From: Clostridium sp. AM30-24
GTDB taxonomy: Bacteria > Bacillota > Clostridia > Lachnospirales > Lachnospiraceae
Assembly (NCBI RefSeq): GCF_003480435.1
Contig: NZ_QUJB01000007.1
Location: 91,921 to 155,920, forward strand
Direction of reading: 5' to 3'
Length of the DNA stretch: 64,000 nucleotides
A model generated the notes under the pieces. It ran no database searches, was not told where the DNA came from, and saw only the letters and a program-made list of their open reading frames with translations. Positions 42,793 through 52,011 of this stretch are shown piece by piece (position 1 is the first letter of the stretch; every line of letters begins with the position of its first letter). The translations under genes were made by a program, and so were the position numbers.

Positions 42793-43548
42793 TTATGCCA
42801 GTGTTTGCAGGAACGTGCTTAACAGGTTCGCCGGGATCTGCCCCGGCGCAGATGCCTTTCCTGCGGTTCCGAAGGTCACGCAGGAGCCGACGAGCTGACC
42901 ACAGATACGGCTGATGACGCCGGTGGGGCTCATGGACATGGTGATCACCGGGGTATCACTGTGCTCCTCCTTCATGGTCAACGTTGCGTCAAGCAGTGTC
43001 AGGACATCCCGCTCACACTGCGGCATCACCGCGAATTTCACGATATCAGCGCCCAGGGACTGCATCAGGCAGAGATTGCTTATGATGATGTTCTTATCCG
43101 GCGTTGCGGTAAAGTCATGGCGGGAAGCGACGACCTTCACACCGACCCTGTGGGCTGCCGCAACGATCGTTTTCATCGTCTCTTCCCCGCGGGAGAGTTC
43201 CACGTCAATGAGGTCGATGAGACCGCTGTCGATCACGGCGAGGATCGTCTTCGTGTAGGTCTCTGTGTCGATCTCCATCATTCCGCCTTCCACGCTGGTA
43301 CGGATCGTGAAGAGCACCGGAATATTTCCTAAAGCATTTCGGAATAAGGTCATTGCCTTGATCCGGACTTCGGGATCTTCCATACCGGTGTAGAAGTCCG
43401 CACGCCATTCGATCAGGTCAAACGGAGTATTTCGGATCAGATTTACAGATTTTTTCAGGTCATCAAGATTTGTATCCGTAACCGGAATGCAGATCTTCGG
43501 CATTCCGTCTCCCAATTTTACATTTCTTACTTTTACAATTGCTCCCAT
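42793..43548 (-). CDS. aroD: 3-dehydroquinate dehydratase, type I
   Basis: The 251-residue enzyme removes water from dehydroquinate in the shikimate route. The catalytic His is in KVVASRHDF near residue 145 and the Schiff-base Lys in DIVKFAVMP near 172. The N-terminal segment ICIPVTDTNLDDLK and FDLIEWRADFY are typical. The gene is alone and convergent with spoIVB, at the place where spo0A is expected. Confidence 0.95.
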   Translation of the reverse strand: MGAIVKVRNVKLGDGMPKICIPVTDTNLDDLKKSVNLIRNTPFDLIEWRADFYTGMEDPEVRIKAMTLFRNALGNIPVLFTIRTSVEGGMMEIDTETYTKTILAVIDSGLIDLIDVELSRGEETMKTIVAAAHRVGVKVVASRHDFTATPDKNIIISNLCLMQSLGADIVKFAVMPQCERDVLTLLDATLTMKEEHSDTPVITMSMSPTGVISRICGQLVGSCVTFGTAGKASAPGQIPANLLSTFLQTLA

Positions 43549-43596
43549 AAGCGGTTACTCCCCTGTTTCTATATGATTGATGTAATATTCGGTCAT

Positions 43597-43659
43597 GCGT
43601 TATATAACGCGCATCTCGCAGCAAGAATGCCGGTGCTTTGCATTCCAAATCGGCAAAGC
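43597..43659. repeat. palindromes in the aroD leader
   Basis: GCGTTATATAACGC (43597-43610) is a perfect palindrome, and GCTTTGC/GCAAAGC (43635-43659) a perfect 7-bp hairpin. On the minus strand the loop contains GCCGATTTGGAATG, a 14-mer that also occurs in the element after argR (39184-39197). Confidence 0.5.
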
Positions 43660-43686
43660 CTGCGAAGCGTGATCAGCTATGTCCAT

Positions 43687-43715
43687 AGTATAAAGACAGG
43701 AGAGAAAAAAGTCAA
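43687..43715 (-). promoter_or_regulatory. aroD promoter
   Basis: On the minus strand TTGACT (43710-43715) and TATACT (43687-43692) are 17 bases apart. The leader is about 130 bases and structured. Confidence 0.7.
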
Positions 43716-43911
43716 CACTTACATGCGTTAAAGTTTAAAAATTTAAAGCAATATATTAACAAGAACGATCAATTCCTGCCGATCAAGCAAACTCATCGAT
43801 CAATCGCAAAGGCGTGCAAAGAATTGTTAAAATAATATCATATAGATTTACAGGAAAACAGTCTTATTCCTGCATTTCACACATCAATTTTTACCATTCA
43901 TACACGATTTT

Positions 43912-43961
43912 GTGCAGTTTGCACGAACCCCATTGTATCAGAGTTGCGTTTACGTTAAAAT
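43912..43961 (+). promoter_or_regulatory. promoter and possible operator of the TAXI TRAP operon
   Basis: TTGTAT (43933-43938), 17 bases, TAAAAT (43956-43961). An inverted repeat GTGCA-GTT-TGCAC (43912-43924) lies just upstream of the -35 element. The rest of 43716-43911 is AT-rich without other signals. Confidence 0.55.
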
Positions 43962-44079
43962 TTAGACATGAAATGTGAAATATTTATAAAGAATATGAAG
44001 CATTTGAAAAGTGGGTATGTAATGATCCGGGTGGGACCGGACAATTACGGGTAAACAAAAAGAAGGAGAGGTAAACAGT

Positions 44080-45162
44080 ATGAGATTAGTGAAAAGAATC
44101 ACAGCAGCAGCTATGGCACTCACAATGACAGCAGCTCTTGCAGGATGCGGCAGCAGCTCCGGCAGTACATCTACAACAGCAGCAGCTGACACAACAGCGG
44201 CAGCCGTAACTGAGAAAGCGGCGGATGGTTCCAGCGCAGAGGCAGGCAGCACATCCGTGAGCATTGACAGGGCGAAAGAGTTTGTCACAGTCGCAACCGG
44301 TCCTACGAGTGGTATCTACTACCCGATCGGCGGCGCATTTGCAACCGCATTAGGAAATGCAGGATATAAGACATCCGCACAGGCAACCGGCGCTTCCGTT
44401 GAGAACATCAACCTGATCTTAAACGGTGAGGCAGAGCTTGCGATCGCAATGCAGGACTCCGTCGTACAGGCTTATGAGGGCTTTGGTGCGTTTGAGAAGG
44501 CAGAGCCGGATCTGAGAGCCATGATGAGACTCTGGCCGAACTACGTACAGCTCGTAACCGTGGCAAGCACAGGCATCAAGAGCGTTGAGGACTTAAAGGG
44601 CAAGAGAGTCGGTATCGGTGCTCCGAACTCCGGTGTTGAGTTAAATGCGAGAATGATCTATGAAGCATACGGCATGACATATGAGGATAGTGATGTTGAC
44701 TACTTATCCTACGGTGAAGCGATCGACCAGATGAAAAACGGTCAGTGCGACGCGGCATTCGTTACCTCCGGTCTTCCGAACGCAACCGTCAGCGAGCTGG
44801 CATTCAGCTACGATATGGTGATCGTTCCGATCGACGGCGAAGGCAGAGATAACCTGATCGAGAAGTATCCGTTCTTCTCCGCAAGCACGATCCCGGCCAA
44901 TACATACAACAACAAAGAGGACGTGGAGAGCGTATTCGTTTACAATATCATGCTTGTAAATAAGGACGTATCCGATGACATGGTCTACGATATGCTTGAC
45001 TGTATCTTCTCCGACGATGGAATCGCTACCATCAAGGCATCCCACAACACAGCAGACAAGAACATCGATATTTCCTTCGGTGTTGACGATGTAAAGATCC
45101 CGCTTCATGACGGTGCTGCGAAGTGGTGGCAGGATCACGGTTATGAGACTCCTGAGAACTAA
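44080..45162 (+). CDS. TAXI-family TRAP transporter solute-binding lipoprotein
   Basis: The 360-residue precursor has a lipobox LAGC (Cys23), a Thr/Ala/Ser linker to about residue 60 and a TAXI domain: ATGPTSGIYYPIGGAFATAL near 71, SVENINLILNGEAELAIAMQ near 105 and GKRVGIGAPNSGVELNAR near 167. It binds an organic solute outside the membrane, in this family often glutamate or another carboxylate. It is followed by a DUF1850 gene and the fused permease. Confidence 0.93.
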   Translation: MRLVKRITAAAMALTMTAALAGCGSSSGSTSTTAAADTTAAAVTEKAADGSSAEAGSTSVSIDRAKEFVTVATGPTSGIYYPIGGAFATALGNAGYKTSAQATGASVENINLILNGEAELAIAMQDSVVQAYEGFGAFEKAEPDLRAMMRLWPNYVQLVTVASTGIKSVEDLKGKRVGIGAPNSGVELNARMIYEAYGMTYEDSDVDYLSYGEAIDQMKNGQCDAAFVTSGLPNATVSELAFSYDMVIVPIDGEGRDNLIEKYPFFSASTIPANTYNNKEDVESVFVYNIMLVNKDVSDDMVYDMLDCIFSDDGIATIKASHNTADKNIDISFGVDDVKIPLHDGAAKWWQDHGYETPEN

Positions 45163-45634
45163 ATTAAAAATCCTGATTCCGGTTCTTCTGGTAATCACAG
45201 CAATCTCTGCTGCCGTATTTATACGGCAGCAGAAAAAAATTCTGGTGATCGAAGAGCTTGAAACCGGAAATGTTTACCGGGAGATTCCGGTAAAGACCGG
45301 TGACGAGCTTTCCTTCCAGTGGGAACATTCCTTTGAGCATATTCCATGGTACGAGTATTACGAGATACAGAAAGACGGAAGCTTCCTTCTCCACACCATC
45401 GCGGTCGCGGGCTTCGGTGCCGGAATTCCGGCAGAGATGGACTGCAAATACCGCTACGAAGACGGACTCGTCTACATGGATGAGATCGAAAGCGTCTTTC
45501 CGCAGTTCAACTGGATCAATTCCCAGACAGCCCTGAAGAACATCAAGGTGAATGGCGAGCTCCTGATTCAGGGCTCTGACATGCCGCATCACGTAAAAAT
45601 GGTGCTGAGGATCCGGAATGGTTTTGAAAAATAA
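45143..45634 (+). CDS. DUF1850 membrane-anchored protein of the TAXI TRAP operon
   Basis: The 163-residue protein has one N-terminal membrane helix (residues 8-25) and an extracytoplasmic DUF1850 domain (SFQWEHSFEHIPWYEYYEI near residue 52, AGFGAGIPAEM near 90). DUF1850 genes commonly lie between TAXI binding protein and permease genes, but their role is not known. Its start overlaps the upstream gene by 20 bases; ATG 45143 places the membrane helix at the N-terminus. Confidence 0.8.
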   Translation: MRLLRTKLKILIPVLLVITAISAAVFIRQQKKILVIEELETGNVYREIPVKTGDELSFQWEHSFEHIPWYEYYEIQKDGSFLLHTIAVAGFGAGIPAEMDCKYRYEDGLVYMDEIESVFPQFNWINSQTALKNIKVNGELLIQGSDMPHHVKMVLRIRNGFEK

Positions 45635-45697
45635 GAAAAGGAAACTGCTGAAGAAACATCGACAACAACTCTGACAACGAAGGGAAGGGAAATCTGT

Positions 45698-47698
45698 ATG
45701 AGCGAAAAAGAAAAAAACATCGTCCCCAGTACAGCGGAAGCAGAGATGAGCGAGGAAGAAAAACAGAAACTCCTCGAGCAGTTTGATAAAGAGAGCAAGA
45801 CGAGAAAGTTCGGGTCCCCGGTATTAAAGAAAGCTTACCGGGTATTCGCGATCATCGTTACCTTATATCATCTGGTTTTCGCATCCGGTCTTTACATGCC
45901 GGAAACATTAAAGCATCGTTCCATCCATGTCGGCATGATCCTGATTCTTGCCTTCATGCTTTATCCGGCTACGAAAAAAGCGAGCCGCAAAGTGATCGCG
46001 TGGTATGATTATGTATTTATCGCATTGTCAGCCGCAGTTCCGATCTATATGTGCGTAGATTATGTAAACATCATCAACCGTGCCGGAAAGCCGGACATGA
46101 TGGATGTCGTGATCGGTACCCTCTTAACCCTGGTCGTTCTGGAGGCAACGAGACGTGTCTGCGGCATGGCACTCCCGATCATCTCCATTATCTTTATGAT
46201 CTACAGCTTAATGGGCACGAAGCAGGGACTCATCCCGATCGATGTCCCGGGCATCTTCCTCCACAGAGGATATACATGGCAGAAGTTAATGAGCCACTTC
46301 TTCTCGAACACGGAAGGTATTTACGGATCGTCGGTCAACGTCGCGTCCACCTACATCTTCCTCTTCATTGCCTTCGGTGAAGTCATGAACAAGTGTGGCA
46401 TGGGTCAGTTCTTCAACGACTTCGCAAACGCCATCGCGGGCGGCACAAAGGGCGGCCCGGCAAAGGTAGCAGTCGTTGCTTCCGGTCTTCTCGGAATGAT
46501 CAACGGTGCAGCCGTAGCCGTCGTTGTTACGACCGGTTCTTTCACGATCCCGCTTATGAAAAAATCCGGCTATGACGACGAGTTCGCAGGTGCCGTTGTT
46601 GCGACCGGTTCTGTCGGCGGACAGCTGATGCCGCCGGTTATGGGTGCTGCCGCATTTATCATGGCAGATACTCTTGGCATGAAGTACAACGAACTTCTTT
46701 TATCCGCGATCATCCCGGCAGTTATCTACTACATGGGCATCCTGTTCCAGATCCAGATGAGGGCTGAGAAGATGGGAATGCAGGGAACCCCGAAGGATCA
46801 GCTTCCGAAGATGTCCCAGGTCATGAAGGAGTACGGTCATCTGGCACTCCCGATCATCTTCCTCGTTTACATGCTGTTCTTCTCCGGAAAGACGGTTATC
46901 ATGGCTGCGTTCTATACGATCGTATTCACGATCATCGTGGCGCAGTGCAGAAAGAATACGAGAATGACCTTCCAGGATATTCTTGATGCGATGGTAGCGA
47001 GCGCGAAGTCTACCGTATCCGTAGCGATCGCCTGCGCCTGCGTTGGTATCATCGTTGGTTCCTGCTCGATTACAGGTTTCGCCCTGAACATGGCAAATAC
47101 CATCATCAGCATCGGCGGAAAGAGCCTGATGTTCACACTGGTATTCACAATGATCACCTGCATGATCTTAGGTATGGGTCTTCCGAGTATCCCGTCCTAT
47201 ATCATTACATCCACGATCGCAGCTCCGGCTCTGGTACAGCTTGGTATCCCGGCCCTGGTTGCCCACATGTTCTGTTTCTACTTCGCAATGTTCGCAAACC
47301 TGACACCGCCGGTTGCGCTTGCAGCTTTTGCGGCAGCAGGTATCGCAGGCGGAAGTCCGATGAAGACAGGATGGGCATCCGTAAAGCTTGCGCTTGCAGG
47401 ATTCATTCTTCCGTACATGTTTGTATACAATACAGACCTTCTGCTGCTTGATACTCCGCTTGCAAAAGCGATTCAGGTTGCAGTAACTGCTGCAGTTGGT
47501 GTATTCTTAATCAGTACAGCAGTCGAAGGTTTCCTGTTCACAAAGGTCAACATCGTATTGAGAATTGCCAGCCTCATTGGCGCTTATCTCCTGATCGACA
47601 GCGGTCTTGTGACAGATATCGCAGGTATCGTGATCTGCGCAGTTGTATTCGTATTCCAGAAAGCAGCTGCAAAGAAGAGTGCACCGGCGGCAGTGTAG
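45698..47698 (+). CDS. TRAP transporter fused permease (DctQM type, TAXI)
   Basis: The 666-residue membrane protein fuses the small (DctQ) and large (DctM) subunits. About four helices in residues 45-190 form the Q part; the M part contains YGSSVNVASTYIFLFIAFGEVMNKCG near 205 (pieces), GGTKGGPAKVAVVASGLLGMINGAAVA near 245 and GLPSIPSYIITSTIAAPALVQLG near 493. It uses the Na+ or H+ gradient to import the ligand of the TAXI protein. The first 30 residues are charged and cytoplasmic. Confidence 0.94.
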   Translation: MSEKEKNIVPSTAEAEMSEEEKQKLLEQFDKESKTRKFGSPVLKKAYRVFAIIVTLYHLVFASGLYMPETLKHRSIHVGMILILAFMLYPATKKASRKVIAWYDYVFIALSAAVPIYMCVDYVNIINRAGKPDMMDVVIGTLLTLVVLEATRRVCGMALPIISIIFMIYSLMGTKQGLIPIDVPGIFLHRGYTWQKLMSHFFSNTEGIYGSSVNVASTYIFLFIAFGEVMNKCGMGQFFNDFANAIAGGTKGGPAKVAVVASGLLGMINGAAVAVVVTTGSFTIPLMKKSGYDDEFAGAVVATGSVGGQLMPPVMGAAAFIMADTLGMKYNELLLSAIIPAVIYYMGILFQIQMRAEKMGMQGTPKDQLPKMSQVMKEYGHLALPIIFLVYMLFFSGKTVIMAAFYTIVFTIIVAQCRKNTRMTFQDILDAMVASAKSTVSVAIACACVGIIVGSCSITGFALNMANTIISIGGKSLMFTLVFTMITCMILGMGLPSIPSYIITSTIAAPALVQLGIPALVAHMFCFYFAMFANLTPPVALAAFAAAGIAGGSPMKTGWASVKLALAGFILPYMFVYNTDLLLLDTPLAKAIQVAVTAAVGVFLISTAVEGFLFTKVNIVLRIASLIGAYLLIDSGLVTDIAGIVICAVVFVFQKAAAKKSAPAAV

Positions 47699-47724
47699 AC
47701 CTTCATAGATAACCGGTGAACACA

Positions 47725-47767
47725 CAGGGACTGCTGCAGAAAATTTACTGCGGCGGTCCCTGTTTTT
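47725..47767 (+). terminator. intrinsic terminator after the TRAP permease
   Basis: CAGGGACTGCTGCAG (47725-47739) and a near-perfect complement (47748-47762) form a long stem followed by TTTTT. Confidence 0.88.
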
Positions 47768-47923
47768 CTATATGTGTCCGTTAAAACACGCCGGGTCAGG
47801 CGTCAGACAGTTGTGATCCATGCTACGCGCAGACATTCCGAAATGGAGGTTTTGCGCAGATTGCAATAACAACTGCGGACAGATATAGAAAAACAGGGAT
47901 CGTCAGAGACAGGAGGAAACAAC

Positions 47924-49687
47924 ATGCTGCTTGATGTTATTTACAGTATCTGCTTTAACATCTGCCTATTGGTAGTGCTCGCCTTCATGATGACGAAGAT
48001 GGACTTTGTCCAGAGACTTCTCTTAAATGAAGAGGGCGGAAGTGAGGAAGGAAGAGGGGAGAGTGTCTGGCAGAGGCTCTGGGAAAAGGTGCTTCTCGGT
48101 GTAATCTTCGGCGTCTTCTGCATCATCTCTGATTACATTGGGATTCAGGTGACAGGGGCGCTGCCGAATGCCCGGGTGATCGGTGTCCTGTCCGCCGGAT
48201 TTTTGGGCGGACCTGTCTCGGGCTTTATCACGACGATGATCGCGGCGACCCACCGGTATCTGATCTTTCCAGAAAGGATTTCTACGGTAGCCTGTGTGCT
48301 CTCCGCGGTCATCCATGGGATCATCGGTTCCTTTATCGGCTGGAAGAAGAAGGAAAACCGCCAGTACTCGAATACATTTCTGCTGGGAGTCACGTTCATT
48401 TCCGAGATGATCCATATTGTTCTGATCCTGCTTCTCACCAGGCCATTTGATGCGGCCGTTGAGATCGTAAAGATCGTGATCGTTCCGATGGTGATCATCA
48501 ATTCCGTCGGCATGGTGATCTTCTTTAATGTTTTTAAATCGATCTTCAACACGGAGGACTTGAAGGTTGCGTCCAAGGTCTCCCTCGCCATGAGAACCGC
48601 TGAGCGGTGTACCCCGTATCTGGGCTCTGTGGAGAATGACCGGAAGACGGCGGGAAGGATCATTGACATTATTATGGAAGAGTACCACTGTCAGGGCGCG
48701 GCACTGATCGATGATATGAAATTTCTGGCAAGGAGCGGGGCATTTTCCAGTATCGTTCTCACAGAGAACAATTATCCGAGACTTTTATCTGCAACAAAGA
48801 CCTTCAAGACAACGAGGATCAGCCGCGTGCCTTTACCGGAGGACGGATTTTATCCTCTTTATAAGGAGAATGTGATCATCTCTGCGCCGATCCTCCTCGA
48901 TGAGGGAAAGGTTCTGGCGCTTGTGATGCTGGTGAAGAAAAATGCATATTCCTATCGGGCGGACATTGAATTTGTCACGGGACTCGCGAACCACTTCGCG
49001 ATGCAGATCAAGCTCTCGGAGATGGAGAAACAGAAGGAAGAACTGAGAAAAGCGGAGCTTCGGACCCTGCAGTCCCAGATCAATCCGCACTTCCTGTTCA
49101 ATTCATTAAATACGATCTCCTATTTCTGCCGGGAAAAGCCGGAGAAGGCGAGGGAGCTCTTACTGGCACTGAGCTCCTATTTCCGCAGCATGCTGGAGGA
49201 TACCGATTATATGGTAACGCTGGACACGGAGTTAGAGCATGTAAAAGCCTATACGATGCTTGAGGAGGCTCGGTTTGAAAAACGTCTCTCGATCGAGATC
49301 AATGCGGATCCGGAGGCGCTGCGAAGCTGCGTGCCGAACCTGATCTTACAGCCCATCGTGGAGAATGCGGTCCATCACGGGGCAATGCAGAGGGAAAAAG
49401 GAGTCGGAAAGGTCATCGTAAACGTAAAACGGGAGGAACGGTCCACGAGGATCGACGTGATCGACAACGGACCGGGAATGGACTACCGGATCGTCCAGAG
49501 CCTGTACGGCGGGGAAAAAGTGGAACACACAGGAATCGGAATGATGAACGTGCAGCAGAGACTGATCTCCTTATACGGAAAGTCCTACGGACTTCAGATC
49601 GTGACAAGTGAAGAAGGGACGGATGTGCGGATGAACATTCCGGACAGCGCGGCTGGAAGCGCGCAGCAGGAGAAAATGATTGGCTGA
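47924..49687 (+). CDS. LytS-type sensor histidine kinase
   Basis: The 587-residue protein has a 5TM-Lyt membrane domain (residues 1-200, with LGGPVSGFITTMIAA-like FLGGPVSGF near 90), a GAF-like domain (about 225-360), and a His-kinase domain of the LytS/YpdA class with the phospho-acceptor His in QSQINPHFLFNSLNTISYF near 387 and an ATP-binding domain (NAVHHGAMQ, DNGPGMDY). It lies 80 bases before its response regulator and downstream of the TRAP operon, so it may sense or control that transport. Confidence 0.93.
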   Translation: MLLDVIYSICFNICLLVVLAFMMTKMDFVQRLLLNEEGGSEEGRGESVWQRLWEKVLLGVIFGVFCIISDYIGIQVTGALPNARVIGVLSAGFLGGPVSGFITTMIAATHRYLIFPERISTVACVLSAVIHGIIGSFIGWKKKENRQYSNTFLLGVTFISEMIHIVLILLLTRPFDAAVEIVKIVIVPMVIINSVGMVIFFNVFKSIFNTEDLKVASKVSLAMRTAERCTPYLGSVENDRKTAGRIIDIIMEEYHCQGAALIDDMKFLARSGAFSSIVLTENNYPRLLSATKTFKTTRISRVPLPEDGFYPLYKENVIISAPILLDEGKVLALVMLVKKNAYSYRADIEFVTGLANHFAMQIKLSEMEKQKEELRKAELRTLQSQINPHFLFNSLNTISYFCREKPEKARELLLALSSYFRSMLEDTDYMVTLDTELEHVKAYTMLEEARFEKRLSIEINADPEALRSCVPNLILQPIVENAVHHGAMQREKGVGKVIVNVKREERSTRIDVIDNGPGMDYRIVQSLYGGEKVEHTGIGMMNVQQRLISLYGKSYGLQIVTSEEGTDVRMNIPDSAAGSAQQEKMIG

Positions 49688-49767
49688 CGATCTTTTGGAA
49701 GAACAGATGACAACAGCCTGCTGTTTGGAACAGCGGAGTTTTTGACAGAACATGGGAGGCATGAGGT

Positions 49768-50490
49768 ATGAGAATAGCAGTAGTTGACGATGAGCGCCCG
49801 GCAAGAAGCGAACTTAAATATCTGGTGGAACAGTGTGAGCCGGAGGCGGAGATCGCGGAGGCCGACGGGAGCGAAGAATTTCTTGCAATGCTGGAAAATG
49901 AGACCTTTGATGTGTGTTTTGTGGATATCAATCTGGGTGGCATGAACGGCACTACGCTGGCATCCATGATAAAGAGAAAGCAGCCGGATACGCTGATCAT
50001 CTTTGCCACTGCGTTCCAGGAATACGCGGTAAAGGCCTTTGAGATCGGAGCGGTGGATTATCTCTTAAAACCCTTTGACTATGAACGCGTCAAACGGGCG
50101 ATGGAGCGGATCCATGAACACATAAAGGAAAAGGCCGCCGGTCCCGGATATGAAATCGGAAAGATCATGGTGAACGTGGGCTCCAGCTTTCAGGTCGTTG
50201 ATGTGGCAGATATCGTATTCATTGAGACGGAAAAGCGTTCCTGCAAGATCCATATGAAGGACGGATCCTTCTATCTGCAGAACGAGTCACTGAACAATTA
50301 TGAGACTCACCTGAAAAAGAGCCGGTTCTTCCGGATCCACAAGAGCTACCTGATCAATCTGGATTATGTGAAGGAGATGCAGGTGAGCTACAATAATGGA
50401 TATTGTGTGAAGATGAAGTACTATGATGCTGAGGCACTGCCCATCGGTCGGACCCAGGTGAAGGAATTTAGACAGATTTTTGAAAAATAG
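49768..50490 (+). CDS. LytTR-family response regulator
   Basis: The 240-residue protein has a receiver domain with Asp7/Asp8 and phosphorylation site Asp53 (FVDINLGGMNG), then a LytTR DNA-binding domain (about 135-240, IVFIETEKRSCKIHMKDGSF and RFFRIHKSYLINLDYV). LytTR proteins bind direct repeats upstream of their targets. GGGAGG precedes the gene. It forms a two-component pair with the kinase before it. Confidence 0.94.
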   Translation: MRIAVVDDERPARSELKYLVEQCEPEAEIAEADGSEEFLAMLENETFDVCFVDINLGGMNGTTLASMIKRKQPDTLIIFATAFQEYAVKAFEIGAVDYLLKPFDYERVKRAMERIHEHIKEKAAGPGYEIGKIMVNVGSSFQVVDVADIVFIETEKRSCKIHMKDGSFYLQNESLNNYETHLKKSRFFRIHKSYLINLDYVKEMQVSYNNGYCVKMKYYDAEALPIGRTQVKEFRQIFEK

Positions 50491-50525
50491 AAATAATTAG
50501 AACAACAAAGCAAATATTGAAAAAT

Positions 50526-50589
50526 AAAGATCCTGCCAAAAGTCAGAACGTACAGATATTGTACGGAAGAAGGTTTCGGCGGGATCTTT
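50526..50589 (+). terminator. intrinsic terminator after the two-component system
   Basis: AAAGATCCTGCC (50526-50537) pairs with GGCGGGATCTTT (50578-50589) with one G-T pair. An inner GTAC/GTAC pair is present. Confidence 0.75.
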
Positions 50590-50618
50590 AAATATCACAA
50601 AAAATTCACATACCTCCC

Positions 50619-50647
50619 TTGACATTGAAAATTAGATATGTTACATT
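50619..50647 (+). promoter_or_regulatory. promoter of the dnaJ-like gene
   Basis: TTGACA (50619-50624), 17 bases, TACATT (50642-50647). No CIRCE inverted repeat is seen, so HrcA control is not indicated. Confidence 0.65.
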
Positions 50648-50673
50648 ACAAATAGAACAGCGAGGTGGTGAAT

Positions 50674-51750
50674 ATGTCATCGACAAAGAGAGATTATTAT
50701 GATGTGCTGGGCATCTCGAGAGATGCGGATGCTGCGGCAATTAAACGTGCATATAGAAAATTGGCAAAGAAGTATCATCCGGACTCCAATCCTGGCGATA
50801 AGACGGCGGAGCAGATGTTTAAGGATGTAAATGAGGCTTACGACGTTTTGAGTGATCCGAAGAAGAAGAAACTCTACGACCAGTTTGGACATGCTGCTTT
50901 TGATGAGACGGCAGGTTACGGACAGGGCGCCGGAGCAGGTGCCGGTGGTTTTGGCGGATTCGGCGGCTTCGGAAACGGTGCTGGCGGAGCATACCGGTCC
51001 GGATCCTTCCGTTCCGGAGATGGAACGTATCATGAATTCCATTTTGAGGGCGGTGACGGGGAGGATATCTTCGGTGATCTGTTTGGAAATATGTTTGGCG
51101 GCAAAGGAAGAGCTGGCAGCGCTGGATTTGGCGGTTCCGGCTTCCATGGCTTTGGCGGCGGAAATGGATTTTCCGGTTCAGGATTTTCTGACCGCGGCAA
51201 CGACTTAAACGCGGAGGTCCAGATAACCTTCGATGAGGCCGTTCATGGCTGCGAAAAGACCATCACGATCCAGAATCCGAACCAGCCGGGCCGCAGGCCG
51301 CAGACCCTGAAGGTTAAGATCCCGGCAGGTATCGAGACCGGAAAGAGCATCCGTCTTGCAGGTAAAGGAATGCCGGGAACCGGCGGCGGTGCCGCAGGCG
51401 ATCTGCTTCTTAAGATCACAGTCGGCGAAAGACCTGGCTGGACGAGAAAGGGCATGGATGTCTACAGCGATGTGGAAGTTCCGTTCACTACGGCCGTCTT
51501 CGGCGGTGAGACTCTTGTCCACACGTTATATGGAGATGTGGTCTGCAAGATCAAAGCCGGAACCCACTCCGGCACAAAGATCCGTCTCCGCGGCAAAGGT
51601 ATCGTCTCCTTAAAAGACCCGTCACTCCACGGTGACCAGTACGCCGTCGTAAGGATTCAGGTTCCAGATGACTTAAGTCCGGAGGCAAAGCAGAAGCTTA
51701 AGGAGTTTGAGGATATCTGCAGGCGGGATGGAAGATTCCATGCGGCATAA
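50674..51750 (+). CDS. DnaJ-family chaperone without zinc finger (class II, CbpA-like)
   Basis: The 358-residue protein has an N-terminal J domain (residues 4-70) with HPD in [10 protein letters not shown], a long Gly/Phe-rich region (about 75-175) and the C-terminal substrate domains ([38 protein letters not shown]). The four CxxCxGxG zinc motifs of DnaJ are missing, so it is a class II co-chaperone of DnaK. dnaK and grpE are not nearby. ATG 50674 after GAGGTGG was chosen. Confidence 0.92.
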   Translation: MSSTKRDYYDVLGISRDADAAAIKRAYRKLAKKYHPDSNPGDKTAEQMFKDVNEAYDVLSDPKKKKLYDQFGHAAFDETAGYGQGAGAGAGGFGGFGGFGNGAGGAYRSGSFRSGDGTYHEFHFEGGDGEDIFGDLFGNMFGGKGRAGSAGFGGSGFHGFGGGNGFSGSGFSDRGNDLNAEVQITFDEAVHGCEKTITIQNPNQPGRRPQTLKVKIPAGIETGKSIRLAGKGMPGTGGGAAGDLLLKITVGERPGWTRKGMDVYSDVEVPFTTAVFGGETLVHTLYGDVVCKIKAGTHSGTKIRLRGKGIVSLKDPSLHGDQYAVVRIQVPDDLSPEAKQKLKEFEDICRRDGRFHAA

Positions 51751-51767
51751 ATAAAGAAAAATTAAAG

Positions 51768-51812
51768 AGATCCGGGATTCCATCATGCATGGATGGTCTC
51801 CCGGATCTTTTT
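51768..51812 (+). terminator. intrinsic terminator after the dnaJ-like gene
   Basis: AGATCCGGGA (51768-51777) pairs with TCCCGGATCT (51799-51808), followed by Ts. The loop can also pair (CCATCatgcatGGATGG). Confidence 0.88.
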
Positions 51813-51826
51813 ATGAATGCAGATCA

Positions 51827-51946
51827 TTATTTTTCAAAAGAATCAAGATATTCTCTTGCAGTTGCCTGATCCAGATCAAAATTTTTACATATTTGTTCCA
51901 GAATAGTATCATCGCTTAAATGGAATTCTCTTCCCATGCGAATCAT
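51827..51946 (-). pseudogene. 39-codon fragment, possible gene remnant
   Basis: From ATG 51946 to TAA 51827 the frame encodes a protein-like helical sequence (GREFHLSDDTILEQICKNF near residues 5-23, then ATAREYLDSFEK). It lies downstream of the ilvE terminator, has no promoter or ribosome binding site, and resembles only the C-terminal end of a larger protein. I take it as a remnant; it might be a small gene read through from ilvE. Confidence 0.35.
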
Positions 51947-51954
51947 TGCTAAAG

Positions 51955-51990
51955 AAAAAAGAGCAGGACTCCTCCAAAGGAATCCTGCTC
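51955..51990 (-). terminator. intrinsic terminator of ilvE
   Basis: On the minus strand GAGCAGGA (51983-51990 complement) pairs with TCCTGCTC (51961-51968 complement) and runs into TTTTTT. Confidence 0.88.
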
Positions 51991-52011
51991 TGATACAATT
52001 CACACGGTTAA

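Noticed and set aside
48023..48688. 221-codon minus-strand frame inside the LytS-type kinase gene
   Set aside because: It is Arg/Asp/His-rich shadow coding opposite the membrane domain.
50600..50673. CIRCE operator before the dnaJ-like gene
   Set aside because: No TTAGCACTC-N9-GAGTGCTAA inverted repeat is present.
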